A DNA stretch of 64,000 nt from Parahoeflea olei (GCF_001703635.1 NZ_LQZT01000005.1:42863-106862), one strand, 5' to 3'. Positions 30,125-38,925 are shown, counted from the stretch's first letter. Notes: a model not told the origin generated them from the letters alone. Translations and numbers: made by a program.

Positions 30125-30763
30125 ATGATCCGATCACGCCTCATCGCAGCGGCCTTCCTTCTGGGCGTGGTGACCGCCGGACCGGTAGTGGCCCAAGACG
30201 TGGCGACAGGTGAAGCGGAAGCTCCGCCCGCCCCGCCCCCGTCGGTCGAGGAAGGGCTCGCGGGCTGGCAGCTGTTCTACGAGGTCGCGAGCCACCCGCG
30301 CTGCGCCAACTGCCACACCGGCGCCGACAACTGGCCGATGTGGTCCGGCCCGAGCTATGGCAAGCCACAGCGGCACGGCATGAACATCAATGCCGGCGAC
30401 AGCCGCGTCGGCGCCGAGGCGCTGGTGTGCTCGACCTGCCATGTCACGCTGAGCGCGGCGGACGGCGGACCCGATCCGCTGCCGCATGCCGCCCCGCGCG
30501 CGGCCACGCCCTGGATGCTGGCGCCGGTCGAGACCGAATGGTTCGGTAAGTCCTCGGCCGAAATCTGCGCGCAGGTGAAGGATCCCGCGCGCAATGGCGA
30601 ACGCACCATCGAGGAAGTGATCGCCCATGTCGAGGAAGGCGCGTTCCAGACCTGGGCCTGGAACCCGGGCGGCGGACGCGAGCCCGCGCCGCATTCGAAG
30701 CAGGAAGCGATCGACGCGCTGTCGACCTGGGCGGCGGCGGGCACGCCCTGCCCCGAGGAGTGA
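30125..30763 (+). CDS. c-type cytochrome partner of the molybdenum hydroxylase
   Basis: 212 residues from ATG at 30125, which has GAGGAG upstream. A Sec signal (LIAAAFLLGVVTAGPVVAQD) directs it to the periplasm. Two haem motifs are visible: CANCH at 60-64 and CSTCH at 102-106. It probably takes electrons from the [2Fe-2S] subunit. Homologues are often listed as an isoquinoline 1-oxidoreductase subunit. It follows the large subunit after 10 bp, so it is in the same operon. Confidence 0.88.
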   Translation: MIRSRLIAAAFLLGVVTAGPVVAQDVATGEAEAPPAPPPSVEEGLAGWQLFYEVASHPRCANCHTGADNWPMWSGPSYGKPQRHGMNINAGDSRVGAEALVCSTCHVTLSAADGGPDPLPHAAPRAATPWMLAPVETEWFGKSSAEICAQVKDPARNGERTIEEVIAHVEEGAFQTWAWNPGGGREPAPHSKQEAIDALSTWAAAGTPCPEE

Positions 30764-30772
30764 GGTATCCCG

Positions 30773-31129
30773 ATGTTCAAGGCTTCGAAATCGCTGGGCT
30801 TTGCCGCATTGCTGATCTGGATCTCCGCGATCCTGCACATGTCCACCCCGGCGATCGCCGGCTTTTCGGAAGAGACCTTCCGGCTGGTGCCGCCGGCGCT
30901 GGTGCTGGCGGTGATGGGCTATCTGATGCTGCCCAACCGCCGCTTCATGGCCTGGCTCACCTTCTACGCGCTGCTTGCCGCGGCGATTGCCACACTGGCC
31001 CTTTCGGTGGGGCCGAGCAGCATCCGGCACGACTGGTGGATGCTGCTGCTGGCGGCTGACCTCTCGGCCGCGTTCTTCGTGTTCGTCTATCTTTGGTATC
31101 CGAAGCCGGTGATCAGGCGGGCCGCCTAG
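30773..31129 (+). CDS. Small membrane protein, last gene of the hydroxylase operon
   Basis: 118 residues with about four membrane segments: SLGFAALLIWISAILHMSTP, FRLVPPALVLAVMGYLML, FMAWLTFYALLAAAIATLAL and WWMLLLAADLSAAFFVFVYL. I recognise no family. It starts 10 bp after the cytochrome gene, so it is co-transcribed. It may anchor the periplasmic complex or link it to the quinone pool, but that is only position-based inference. Its stop codon overlaps that of the convergent SH3 gene. Confidence 0.75.
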   Translation: MFKASKSLGFAALLIWISAILHMSTPAIAGFSEETFRLVPPALVLAVMGYLMLPNRRFMAWLTFYALLAAAIATLALSVGPSSIRHDWWMLLLAADLSAAFFVFVYLWYPKPVIRRAA

Positions 31130-31776
31130 CCACCCGACAATGTGGCGGCACAGTCGCCGAACATGCCGTCGATCGGAACGCCGTCCCAGCATAGGATGCC
31201 GCCCCACTGGAAGGCCGTGCTCCCGGATTGCATGACCTCGAACCAGTCGTAACCGTTGAAGCGCATGCCGGCATTGCGGATCACCTTGACCGGCGTGCCT
31301 TCCGCGAGGCTGCCCGCGGCCGGATACTCCGTGCCCGGTCCGCTGCGCAACCGGCCGCCGAGCGAGCGCCCGGCCTGGTTGATCTCCGCGCCCTCCCCGG
31401 CCGCAACCTTTCGCGTGCAGCGAAACGGTGCACCATCGGGATAATCGCGAAAGCCGAGCTGGACATCCTCGCCCTTGCCGGAAAAGGTGAAGCCGGGGCT
31501 TGAGAAGCGGAAACCGCTCGCCACCGGCTCGGCCCGCGCGGTCTGCGTTTCCGCCGCCGACCGGGCGGCGGTGTGATAGGCGCTTTGCGGCACGATCCGG
31601 GCAATGGAACTGCCGTCTTCGGCCCGCTCGACCGTGACGCTGTAATGGACGTCGCTTTCGGACTCGCAGGTATAGACCGTGCTTTCCGCAGCGGCTGCCG
31701 CCGACACGCCACCCGCAAGCGGGGCGAGCGCCAGGAGGACGCGCGCTGCGGGGGCCGCCCGGCACATCTTCTTCAT
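31126..31776 (-). CDS. Secreted SH3-domain protein
   Basis: 216 residues from ATG at 31776 with a signal peptide (RVLLALAPLAGGVSAAAAAE). The middle resembles a small beta domain (FRFSSPGFTFSGKGEDVQLG). A bacterial SH3b-like module follows (SLGGRLRSGPGTEYPAAGSL, then GTPVKVIRNAGMRFNGYDWF). Four Cys residues suggest disulphides and a periplasmic location. SH3b modules often bind cell wall, but no catalytic domain is visible. An in-frame ATG at 31824 would extend the N-terminus by 16 residues. It is convergent with the hydroxylase operon. Confidence 0.78.
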   Translation of the reverse strand: MKKMCRAAPAARVLLALAPLAGGVSAAAAAESTVYTCESESDVHYSVTVERAEDGSSIARIVPQSAYHTAARSAAETQTARAEPVASGFRFSSPGFTFSGKGEDVQLGFRDYPDGAPFRCTRKVAAGEGAEINQAGRSLGGRLRSGPGTEYPAAGSLAEGTPVKVIRNAGMRFNGYDWFEVMQSGSTAFQWGGILCWDGVPIDGMFGDCAATLSGG

Positions 31777-31863
31777 GCCGCGGCGCGGGTTTCTGGACGG
31801 GATGCCGGGAACGGGCTGGGACATGGTGCTGATCCGTCGCTTGCGTCAGAAGCGCCCAGTCTA

Positions 31864-31885
31864 GCGGTCCTGCATGCAGGACCGC
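31864..31885. repeat. 22-bp perfect palindrome
   Basis: Each half is GCGGTCCTGCA / TGCAGGACCGC with no spacer. It lies between the SH3 gene start and rnpB. No T-run follows, so it is not a standard terminator. A second, looser inverted repeat GTCGGGC-N10-GCCCGAC is at 31888-31911. Confidence 0.8.
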
Positions 31886-31985
31886 AAGTCGGGCGGGTCC
31901 CGCGGCCCGACAGACGCCGCCATCGGCGCACCGCCAACCAGGACCGGAGACCGGGCCGCACCCGGCGGCCTGCACCGGGAAAACA

Positions 31986-32424
31986 ATCGCCAGCCGGCCT
32001 GTAAGCCGGGTTCTGTATGGCCTTCGCCCGAGGACGAAAACGTGGCAGCCATTCCTCTGGGTCACGCGTTGCCGCGCGCCTCAAGCAACCTACCCGGATG
32101 ACAACCCCGGAAAAGGGCCGGGCTTGCGCCCTGCGTCATCCCTATTCGGTTTTGCTCCCGGCGGGGTTTACCTTGCCGCTTCCGTTGCCGGTCGCGCGGT
32201 GGGCTCTTACCCCACCCTTTCACCCTTACCCCGCCGCCTCATGGCCGACAGACCCGTCATCGGGCGCCGGCAATCAGGTGGCGGGGCGGTTTGCTTTCTG
32301 TGGCACTTTCCCTGGGGTCGCCCCCGCCGGACGTTATCCGGCGCCGTTTTTCCGTGGAGCCCGGACTTTCCTCCCCCTGCTGTCTTTCGACGGTGCAAGG
32401 CGCGGCTGCCCGGCCGACTGGCGC
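31986..32424 (-). ncRNA. rnpB: RNase P RNA (class A)
   Basis: Catalytic RNA that matures the 5' ends of tRNAs. On the minus strand the conserved core GAGGAAAGTCCGGGCTCC is at about 32358-32375, and the 3' part has GAACCCGGCTTACAGGCC near 31996-32013. Helix P1 forms between CGCCAGTCGGCC near the 5' end and GGCCGGCTGGCG at the 3' end, with one G-U pair. That fixes both ends to within a few bases. The P1 3' strand is followed by ATTGTTTT, which may be the terminator. Confidence 0.94.
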
Positions 32425-32661
32425 GCCCTCCTTAGACCACCCGCCGAAAGATTACCAGCGCGCCGGGCGGCACAATCCGGTTGACACCGACAAGCGGCGC
32501 GCAGTAGCAAGCGCCCAGGGTGAAGGCCCCTGCCGCTCGCTGGCTCGTCCATGGTGAAGCCCTTCACGATTTTCTCTCATCCACCGATTTCAGTCGAATG
32601 CGGTCCGATGGCAATGCGAGCACCTTCCTGATCCGCATCCGAACGCTGAAAGAGGTTTGTG

Positions 32662-34047
32662 ATGAGCGGAGTCTCCTCGCCCAATATCTATCTGAGCGGC
32701 TCGCTGCCGCGCCTGTTCGTCCGCACCGCCACACCGATCATCGCCGTCATGGGCGTGAGCGGCCTGTTCACGGTGGTCGATGCCTGGTTCCTTGGCGCCT
32801 ATGTCGGTGCCGAGGCCCTGACCGCAGTCACCCTGATGTTTCCGCTCTACATGCTGCTGGTCGCGCTTTCGACGCTCGTGTCGAACGGGTTTGCCAGCAT
32901 CTACGCCCGGTTCCTGGGCGGCGGGGAGCGTGAGCAGGCGCGCACGGTCCATCTCCAGGCAATGCAGCTCGCCCTTGTCGTTTCGGTCGCGCTGATGGCG
33001 CTGTTCCTGGCGTTCGGCCAGCGCCTGAGCCTGATGGCCGCCAATGGCGAGGCCGGGCTTGCAGCACTCGGCGACCGCTACATCTCGATCCTGGTCTTCT
33101 GCTCACCGGTGGTTTTCGTGCTCGCCATCGCCACAGCGGCGCTGCGCAGCGAGGGCCTGCTGGCGGCGCTGACGGCGATCTCGCTGCTCACGACGCTCCT
33201 CAATATCGGTTTCGACTACCTGTTCATCGTCCGGTTTGGTGCAGGCGTCGCGGGATCGGCCTGGGGTACCGTGCTGGCCCAGGTGCTGGCGCTTGCGGTG
33301 GTGGGGCTCCATCGCCGCCGCCACAAACACGCGGGTCCCGCCGGGGCCGGGTTCTGGTGCGGCGCCAACCATTGGCGCACGCTGATCGCACTCGGCCTGC
33401 CCTCGAGCCTGGGCTATATCGGGCTGTCGCTGTCGGCGGGACTGACGCTGGTCTGCCTGCAGATCTGGGCCGGCGAGAGCTATGCCACGACCGCGGGCGC
33501 CTATGGCATCATCACCCGGCTGATGACCTTTACCTTCCTGCCGCTGTTGGGGCTGAGCATGGCGTTCCAGACCATCGCCGGCAACAATTTCGGCGCGCGG
33601 CTCGGCGCCCGCACCGATCAGGCCACGCGCCTTGCGGTGCTTCTCGCGCTCGGCTATTGCGCCGCGGTCGAACTCACGCTCCTGCTCGCGCGCGACCGGA
33701 TCGGTTTCGTCTTTGTCGAGGATCCCGCGATCGCGGCCGACATCGGCCGGATCCTGCCCTATGCGGTCATCGCCATGGTCCTGCTCGGTCCGCTGATGAT
33801 GATCGGGGCCTATTTCCAGGCGATCGGCGACCCCGGGAGGGCGGCGCTGCTGGGGCTGTCGCGTACCTATCTGTTCGCACTGCCGCTGACCGCGTTGCTG
33901 CCGTTTCTCTTCGGCGAGCCGGGCATCTGGTATGCGGGCGCGGTCGCAGAACTGCTGATGCTGGGCCTCACCGTGGCGGTGCTGAGCCAACGGCGCATCT
34001 CAACCGGCCGGGCATGGGGGCTTTTCGAAACCCGCGCCGGGGCGTGA
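32662..34047 (+). CDS. MATE family efflux protein
   Basis: Sodium- or proton-coupled multidrug exporter of the inner membrane. It has 461 residues from ATG at 32662 with AGAGG 8 nt upstream. About twelve membrane segments form two MatE repeats: the first begins GSLPRLFVRTATPIIAVMGV, and the second has LIALGLPSSLGYIGLSLSAG. GAGVAGSAWGTVLAQVLAL and FQTIAGNNFGARLGAR are typical of the family. The substrate is not predictable. A strong hairpin follows the stop codon. Confidence 0.9.
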   Translation: MSGVSSPNIYLSGSLPRLFVRTATPIIAVMGVSGLFTVVDAWFLGAYVGAEALTAVTLMFPLYMLLVALSTLVSNGFASIYARFLGGGEREQARTVHLQAMQLALVVSVALMALFLAFGQRLSLMAANGEAGLAALGDRYISILVFCSPVVFVLAIATAALRSEGLLAALTAISLLTTLLNIGFDYLFIVRFGAGVAGSAWGTVLAQVLALAVVGLHRRRHKHAGPAGAGFWCGANHWRTLIALGLPSSLGYIGLSLSAGLTLVCLQIWAGESYATTAGAYGIITRLMTFTFLPLLGLSMAFQTIAGNNFGARLGARTDQATRLAVLLALGYCAAVELTLLLARDRIGFVFVEDPAIAADIGRILPYAVIAMVLLGPLMMIGAYFQAIGDPGRAALLGLSRTYLFALPLTALLPFLFGEPGIWYAGAVAELLMLGLTVAVLSQRRISTGRAWGLFETRAGA

Positions 34048-34052
34048 TGCCG

Positions 34053-34084
34053 GCCCGCGCCGCCGCAAGCCTGGCGGCGCGGGC
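34053..34084 (+). terminator. 12-bp hairpin after the MATE gene
   Basis: GCCCGCGCCGCC and GGCGGCGCGGGC pair perfectly across an 8-nt loop, 5 bp after the stop codon. There is no T-run, so it may block exonucleases or act with Rho rather than as an intrinsic terminator. Confidence 0.55.
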
Positions 34085-34223
34085 TCACGCCATCGCTTGC
34101 CCCGGATGCCGGAGAGCCAAACATTAAGAAAGAATGAGCCGGCATCGGCTGAATCTGACCGACCGCTTCACGGAAAATTTCGAAATATGCGCTAAAGCTC
34201 GCTTGGAATTGCGCCAGGAGCAG

Positions 34224-35492
34224 ATGCGAATGACTTTCCGGCTTCAACCAGGCCTGCCCAGGGCTGTGATCACCCATCTTGCCGGCAATCGCTCCGGCAA
34301 TTTCGGCATCATCATGGCACTATTGATCCCGCTCCTGCTCCTGGTGGCCGGAGGTGCGGTCGATGTGGTTCATGCGCTCGGCCAGAGGAGCATGTACCAG
34401 GACCAGCTCGATGCCGCAGTGCTTGCCGCGGTGCACGAGAGCGACGCCGAGGCGCAGCTCAGCACCGCGAGATCCTATATTCGCAGCCTGTCCGATTCCG
34501 GTCTCTCCGCCGCCCAGTTGCAGCAGGCCGGCATCTCGCTGGAACTCGCCACCAATCCCGACGGCAGCCTGACGGGGACGCTGCACATGCCGCATCCGAC
34601 GGCGTTCCTGAAGCTCGTGCATCTCAACGCCATCCCGATCAGCGTGTCTGCGACCGCGATCAAGGCCGGCGGCGCCGCGCCGGCACCGGACTGCATCTAC
34701 GTGCTCGGCAACAAGAGCCAGGCGGTGCTGATCAACTCGGGCGCCAGGCTCGACGCCAAAGCCTGCGAGGTCAATGTCCATTCGACCGCCTCGCCCGCCT
34801 TCATCATGAATGCAGGGGCTTCGATCGAGACGGCGAAATTCTGCGTCAAGGGCGGCAGCTATATCCAGAACGGCGGTGCGCTGAGCAACCTGAAGACCAA
34901 TTGCGCGGCGGAGGCCGACCCCTATGCCGGCAAGATCCCGGAACCGGCGGTGAGTTCAAGCTGCACCACCCAGGGCGCGCTCAGCGGCTCAAGCTTCACG
35001 CTCGAGCCCGGGGTGCACTGCGCCACCACCTTCAACGGCAACCCGAAGGTCACCTTCAAGCCGGGCCTGCACATCATCAAGGGCCGCATGATCCTCAATT
35101 CGGGCTCGACCGTGATCGCCGAGGGCGTGACCTTCTATTTTCCGGATGTCGACAGCGAGATCCGCGCCAATGGCGGCCTCAGGTTCACCGCCTCCGCACC
35201 CGCCACCGGCGCCTATGCCGGCGTGCTGATGTTCGAGAAGACCTCGGATCCGGCCAACAACGCCCGCAAGCAGCAATATGTCTTCAACGGCTCGGTGGGC
35301 GAGACCCTGACCGGTATCATCCACCTGCCCAACCGCGACGCCGTCTACAATTCGACCACCAACCAGACGAACCGTCTGTCGCTCGTGGTCAACACCCTGA
35401 TCATGAATTCGGCCAACTGGAAGCTCGACCCCTATCAGGGTCCGGGTCCCGGCGGCAGCGGGGCTACCGGCGATGTCCGCCTGGTCGATTGA
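34224..35492 (+). CDS. TadG-like (TadE/Tad N-terminal) protein
   Basis: 422 residues from ATG at 34224, with CAGGAG 4-9 nt upstream. The N-terminus has the putative Flp pilus-assembly TadE/G-like pattern: NRSGNFGIIMALLIPLLLLV as a single membrane segment followed by DVVHALGQRSMYQDQLDAA. The rest is extracytoplasmic, with short Gly/Asn/Ser repeats (INSGARLDAKACEV, MNAGASIETAKFCVKGGSY) that look like a beta-solenoid, and several Cys. No Tad pilus genes are nearby, so it is an orphan of unknown role. The frame is open 30 codons further upstream. Confidence 0.8.
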   Translation: MRMTFRLQPGLPRAVITHLAGNRSGNFGIIMALLIPLLLLVAGGAVDVVHALGQRSMYQDQLDAAVLAAVHESDAEAQLSTARSYIRSLSDSGLSAAQLQQAGISLELATNPDGSLTGTLHMPHPTAFLKLVHLNAIPISVSATAIKAGGAAPAPDCIYVLGNKSQAVLINSGARLDAKACEVNVHSTASPAFIMNAGASIETAKFCVKGGSYIQNGGALSNLKTNCAAEADPYAGKIPEPAVSSSCTTQGALSGSSFTLEPGVHCATTFNGNPKVTFKPGLHIIKGRMILNSGSTVIAEGVTFYFPDVDSEIRANGGLRFTASAPATGAYAGVLMFEKTSDPANNARKQQYVFNGSVGETLTGIIHLPNRDAVYNSTTNQTNRLSLVVNTLIMNSANWKLDPYQGPGPGGSGATGDVRLVD

Positions 35493-35513
35493 CCCCCGGC
35501 AGCGGCAGCCCCC

Positions 35514-36026
35514 CTATTTCATCAGCCGCGTGACCTTGCCGCAATAGCGCTTGGATACCGGGTTCATGCGCTTGGCGGCATGGCCGGCATTGTATTTCAG
35601 GATCGTGCCGCAGGTCGAACCGCCACCGAGCTTGTGCGCCATGGCGAGATATTTCATGCCGTATTTGATATTGGTTTCGGGATCGTAGAGCCCCTTGGTC
35701 GAGCCGCTATAGCCCATCATCCGTGCGGTCCCGGGCTTGATCTGCATCAGGCCGATCTCGCCTGCCGAGCCGCGGGCATTGGGTCGATAGTTGCTCTCGA
35801 CCGAAATCACCGCATGGGCAAGCGACTCCGGCACGCCCTGCTGCTTGGCGTAGGACGAGATCAGCTTGCCATAGGGGCGGGCCGCATAGCCCATGTTCAG
35901 ACTGGATGGTTTGATCGTGCTGGAGGAAATGGAACCGGTGGTTTCGCCGGATACGCCGGTGGTTTCGCATCCCGAGAGCGCAAAGCACAGCAGGGCCGCC
36001 GCGGCAGCCGTAAAAGTCAAACGCAT
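35514..36026 (-). CDS. SLT lytic transglycosylase lipoprotein
   Basis: Cleaves peptidoglycan glycan strands to give 1,6-anhydroMurNAc ends. It has 170 residues from ATG at 36026. A signal peptide ends in lipobox ALSGC with Cys20. The family-1 SLT domain has the catalytic Glu77 in AVISVESNYRPNARGSAGE, then GLMQIKPGTARMMGYSGS and ILKYNAGHAAKRMNP. This is a compact single-domain form. The 332-bp gap upstream separates it from the amidase gene. Confidence 0.92.
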   Translation of the reverse strand: MRLTFTAAAAALLCFALSGCETTGVSGETTGSISSSTIKPSSLNMGYAARPYGKLISSYAKQQGVPESLAHAVISVESNYRPNARGSAGEIGLMQIKPGTARMMGYSGSTKGLYDPETNIKYGMKYLAMAHKLGGGSTCGTILKYNAGHAAKRMNPVSKRYCGKVTRLMK

Positions 36027-36358
36027 ATTGTGGTCGTCTCCAATGGCGCCATGTCCATCCGCAAGAAGGATGGAACCGGATCGTTGCTGGCGCGTTTCAA
36101 GTCGGTACGGGTTGCGGTGAACTGTGCGCTCTTCCGCTCTGCCCGTACGTTGGAGCCGTCTCAATCAGGGCTCAGGCTGGCAGTTTTGTGACCCGGCAAG
36201 AAAAAAATGCCGCGCCGCAATAAACTTCCATGTCAAACTGTAACATTTCGTCCGCGCCCGGCCCGTGCTGCACCCTGTCCAGCCCCGCATGCAGCCAGGT
36301 CGGCACGGGCGTCCGGTCCAGCCAGATCCTCCGGCCAGACCAACATCAACGGGCAAGA
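36027..36358. other. Intergenic region between amidase and SLT genes
   Basis: About 332 bp. On the minus strand TTGACA at 36231-36236 is a good -35 for the SLT gene, but no matching -10 is clear. A run of seven T residues on the minus strand at about 36201-36207 follows a GC-rich stretch without a stable stem. No gene with a ribosome site was found. Confidence 0.45.
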
Positions 36359-37132
36359 TCAAACGGCGGGAGGCAGGTCGGTCAGCAACCGGTGCAGGGT
36401 GCCGATGGTCGATGCATCGGCAATGCCGTCGATCCGCTCCGGCCGGAAATGGCGCTGGAAGGCGGCGATCACGGCGGTGGTCTGCGCATCATAGGAGCCA
36501 TCCACCCGCACACCGTAGCCATAGAGCGCGAGCATGGTCTGCAAGGCCTCGACCGGCTGGCCGGCATCGCCCTCTTGGAAGAAGCGCCCGCCGCCGACCG
36601 GCAGCGGCGCGACCCAGTGGCCGATCCCGGCGCGATGCAGCCGCTCCCAGGGAAAGGCCTCGCCCGGGTCCTGCTTGCGCATCGGCGCGATATCGGAATG
36701 CGCAAGCACCCGCTCGGGCAAGAGCGCGTGGCGGGCGACGATGTCGCGGCACAGCCCGATCACCGCCTCGATCTGCGCCTCATGGAACGGCGGCGAGCCC
36801 GCCGCATGGCCGGGATTGGCGATCTCGATGCCGATCGAGGCCGAATTGAGGTCGGTCTCGCCCTTCCATTCACTCTGGCCGGCATGCCAGGCGCGCCGGC
36901 TTTCGGGCACCATCTGCACGATCCGACCGTCCTCATGGACGAAATAATGCGAGGAAACCTGGCTTTCCTCCGCACACAGCCAGTCGAGCGCCGCCTCGCC
37001 GCTCGGCATGCCGGTATAGTGCAGGATCAGCATGTCGGGCTTGCGCCCCTCGCGGCGTTCGCCGTGATTGGGCGAAGGGCGCACGGAGGCTCCAGCGAAG
37101 TCGGGCGAAAAACCGGCGCACAAATCGGTCAT
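36359..37132 (-). CDS. AmpD-like N-acetylmuramoyl-L-alanine amidase with peptidoglycan-binding domain
   Basis: Zinc amidase (Amidase_2), 257 residues. The Zn ligands are visible in DMLILHYTGMPSGEAAL, AWHAGQSEWKG and VLAHSDIAPMRKQDPGEAFP. Residues about 180-255 form a PGBD-type domain (QPVEALQTMLALYGYGVRVD, QTTAVIAAFQRHFRPERIDG). No signal peptide, so it resembles cytoplasmic AmpD that trims imported anhydro-muropeptides. Its start overlaps the stop of the J-domain gene, so the two are co-transcribed. Confidence 0.92.
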   Translation of the reverse strand: MTDLCAGFSPDFAGASVRPSPNHGERREGRKPDMLILHYTGMPSGEAALDWLCAEESQVSSHYFVHEDGRIVQMVPESRRAWHAGQSEWKGETDLNSASIGIEIANPGHAAGSPPFHEAQIEAVIGLCRDIVARHALLPERVLAHSDIAPMRKQDPGEAFPWERLHRAGIGHWVAPLPVGGGRFFQEGDAGQPVEALQTMLALYGYGVRVDGSYDAQTTAVIAAFQRHFRPERIDGIADASTIGTLHRLLTDLPPAV

Positions 37133-37839
37133 GCGGCGACGCGGGCCTTCTCGATCACAGAATAGGCCTCGTTGAGCGCGGCCATCCGGTCATTGGCCAG
37201 CCTCAGGAACTCCTCGGGCACGCCGCGGGCGCGCAGCCGGTCGGGATGGCTTTCCGAGGCAAGCTCGCGATAGCGCTTCTTGACTTCGTCGAACGGCGTC
37301 GCCGGGGCAAGGCCCAGCACCGCGTAGGGGTCGATCCCGTCGGGATGGACATGGCGCGCGAGAATGCGGGCGAAATGGGTTTCGTCGATGCGGAAGATCT
37401 CCGCCACATGGGCGATGAAATCGAGTTCCTTCTCGTGAATGACACCATCGGCCTTGGCGATATGGAACAGCCCGTCGAGCACGTCCTCGAGCATGGCGCA
37501 ATTGGCATGGCCCGAGCCGCACATGCCGGCCACCCGCTGCGCATAGACGTCGTAGCCCGCGACGTCCTGCTTGGCGAGATTGTAGAGCCGGGCGACATTC
37601 TGCGCCTCGGCCTCGGGAATCGTGAAGATATCCTGGAAGGCGCGCACCTCTTCGGGCGCGACGATGCCGTCTGCTTTCGCCATCTTCGCGCTGAGCGCGA
37701 TCACGGCCACCGAAAACGCCACATTGCGCCGCGTCTCGGGATCCCCCGCAAACACGGTGTAGACGGCTTCGACAACCCCCGAAAAGGCTGTGGAGGCGGT
37801 CTCCCCGATAAAATCGAACAGGCGGCTGAACAAGGACAT
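37129..37839 (-). CDS. TerB/J-domain (DjlA-like) protein
   Basis: 236 residues. A TerB-like helical domain (AKMAKADGIVAPEEVRAFQD, then LFHIAKADGVIHEKELDFIA, two acidic repeats) is followed by a C-terminal J domain: DPYAVLGLAPATPFDEVKKR and the HPD tripeptide in ASESHPDRLRARG. J domains stimulate DnaK ATPase. Escherichia coli DjlA has an N-terminal membrane anchor; here only FSVAVIALSA is mildly hydrophobic, so it may be soluble or peripheral. It is coupled to the amidase gene. Confidence 0.9.
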   Translation of the reverse strand: MSLFSRLFDFIGETASTAFSGVVEAVYTVFAGDPETRRNVAFSVAVIALSAKMAKADGIVAPEEVRAFQDIFTIPEAEAQNVARLYNLAKQDVAGYDVYAQRVAGMCGSGHANCAMLEDVLDGLFHIAKADGVIHEKELDFIAHVAEIFRIDETHFARILARHVHPDGIDPYAVLGLAPATPFDEVKKRYRELASESHPDRLRARGVPEEFLRLANDRMAALNEAYSVIEKARVAA

Positions 37840-37978
37840 GATTTGTCTTTAGCCGATCCGGCCTCGAAAATCGAGCGTGATGCACGGCACAATCGCAAGC
37901 TCATCCATCACACCGGACGATCCGAGCCATTTCCCGAATTGACTGGACCGGCCCCGGGCCGGCGGCTATGGCGGGTGA

Positions 37979-38917
37979 ATGCCCCACAGCTCCGACCACC
38001 ACACGCCCGACCGGACCGCGACCGCCAGTCCCCTGCCCCCGGCACTCCCCAAACCGGCGCATCCGCTGGCGGGGTTGGCGATCGGTTTCGTCGGGGTGGT
38101 GATCTTCGGCGCCACCCTGCCCGCCACCCGGATCGCGCTCGAAGGCTTTTCGCCCGCCTTCATCACCTTCGGCCGCGCCACCATTGCGGCAGTGGTCGCG
38201 GCGATCGCGCTCGTGATGAGGCGCAAGCGGTTTCCCCGCCGCCACGCGCTCACCCTGCTGGGCGCCGGCGTGCTGCTGGTCTACGGCTTTCCGCTGTTTT
38301 CAAGTGTCGCCATGCAGACCGTGCCCGCGTCCCATGGCGGCGTGGTGCTCGGCGTGTTGCCCTTGATGACGGCCACCTTCGCAGCGCTGTTCGGCGGCGA
38401 GCGGCCGGGCCTCGCCTTCTGGGCCTGGAGCATCGCCGGCGCGTGCCTGGTCACCGCCTTCTCGCTGTCGGGTGCCGATATCGCCCCCGGCATCGGCGAT
38501 CTGTGGCTTGCCTGCGCGGCCCTCTCGGCCTCCTGCGGCTATGTGATGTCCGCCAAGCTCGCCCGCATCCTGCCCGGTTGGGAAGTGATCAGCTGGGCGC
38601 TGGTGCTGACGGCCCCGGTCTCGCTCGCAGGCACGCTCCTGTGCTGGCGCACCGGAATCACGACGCCGCAAGCCCCCGAACTAGCCGCCCTCGCCTATCT
38701 GTCATTGGGCTCGATGTTCCTGGGCTTCGTGTTCTGGAACTGGGGCCTCGCCATCGGCGGCATCGCCCGCGTGGGCCAGGTGCAACTGCTGCAGAGCTTC
38801 GTGACCCTCGGCGTCTCGGCGCTGCTGCTGGGCGAAACGATCACGCCGGTGATGCTCGGCTTCGCCGTCGCTGTCGGCGTCGTCGTCTGGTGCGGCCGCA
38901 AGGCCAAGGTCGGCTGA
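37979..38917 (+). CDS. EamA (DMT) family transporter
   Basis: 312 residues, about ten membrane segments in two EamA repeats: LAIGFVGVVIFGATLPATRI begins the first and LWLACAALSASCGYVMSAKL the second. FWNWGLAIGGIARVGQVQLL and LLGETITPVMLGFAVAVGV are typical C-terminal pieces. The substrate is unknown; the family exports metabolites such as amino acids. It is divergent from the J-domain gene. Confidence 0.88.
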   Translation: MPHSSDHHTPDRTATASPLPPALPKPAHPLAGLAIGFVGVVIFGATLPATRIALEGFSPAFITFGRATIAAVVAAIALVMRRKRFPRRHALTLLGAGVLLVYGFPLFSSVAMQTVPASHGGVVLGVLPLMTATFAALFGGERPGLAFWAWSIAGACLVTAFSLSGADIAPGIGDLWLACAALSASCGYVMSAKLARILPGWEVISWALVLTAPVSLAGTLLCWRTGITTPQAPELAALAYLSLGSMFLGFVFWNWGLAIGGIARVGQVQLLQSFVTLGVSALLLGETITPVMLGFAVAVGVVVWCGRKAKVG

Positions 38918-38925
38918 GAGCCGGC

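Noticed and set aside
36201..36236. TTGACA with a nearby T-run in the amidase-SLT gap, as promoter plus terminator
   Set aside because: No acceptable -10 at 16-18 bp and no stable stem before the T-run.
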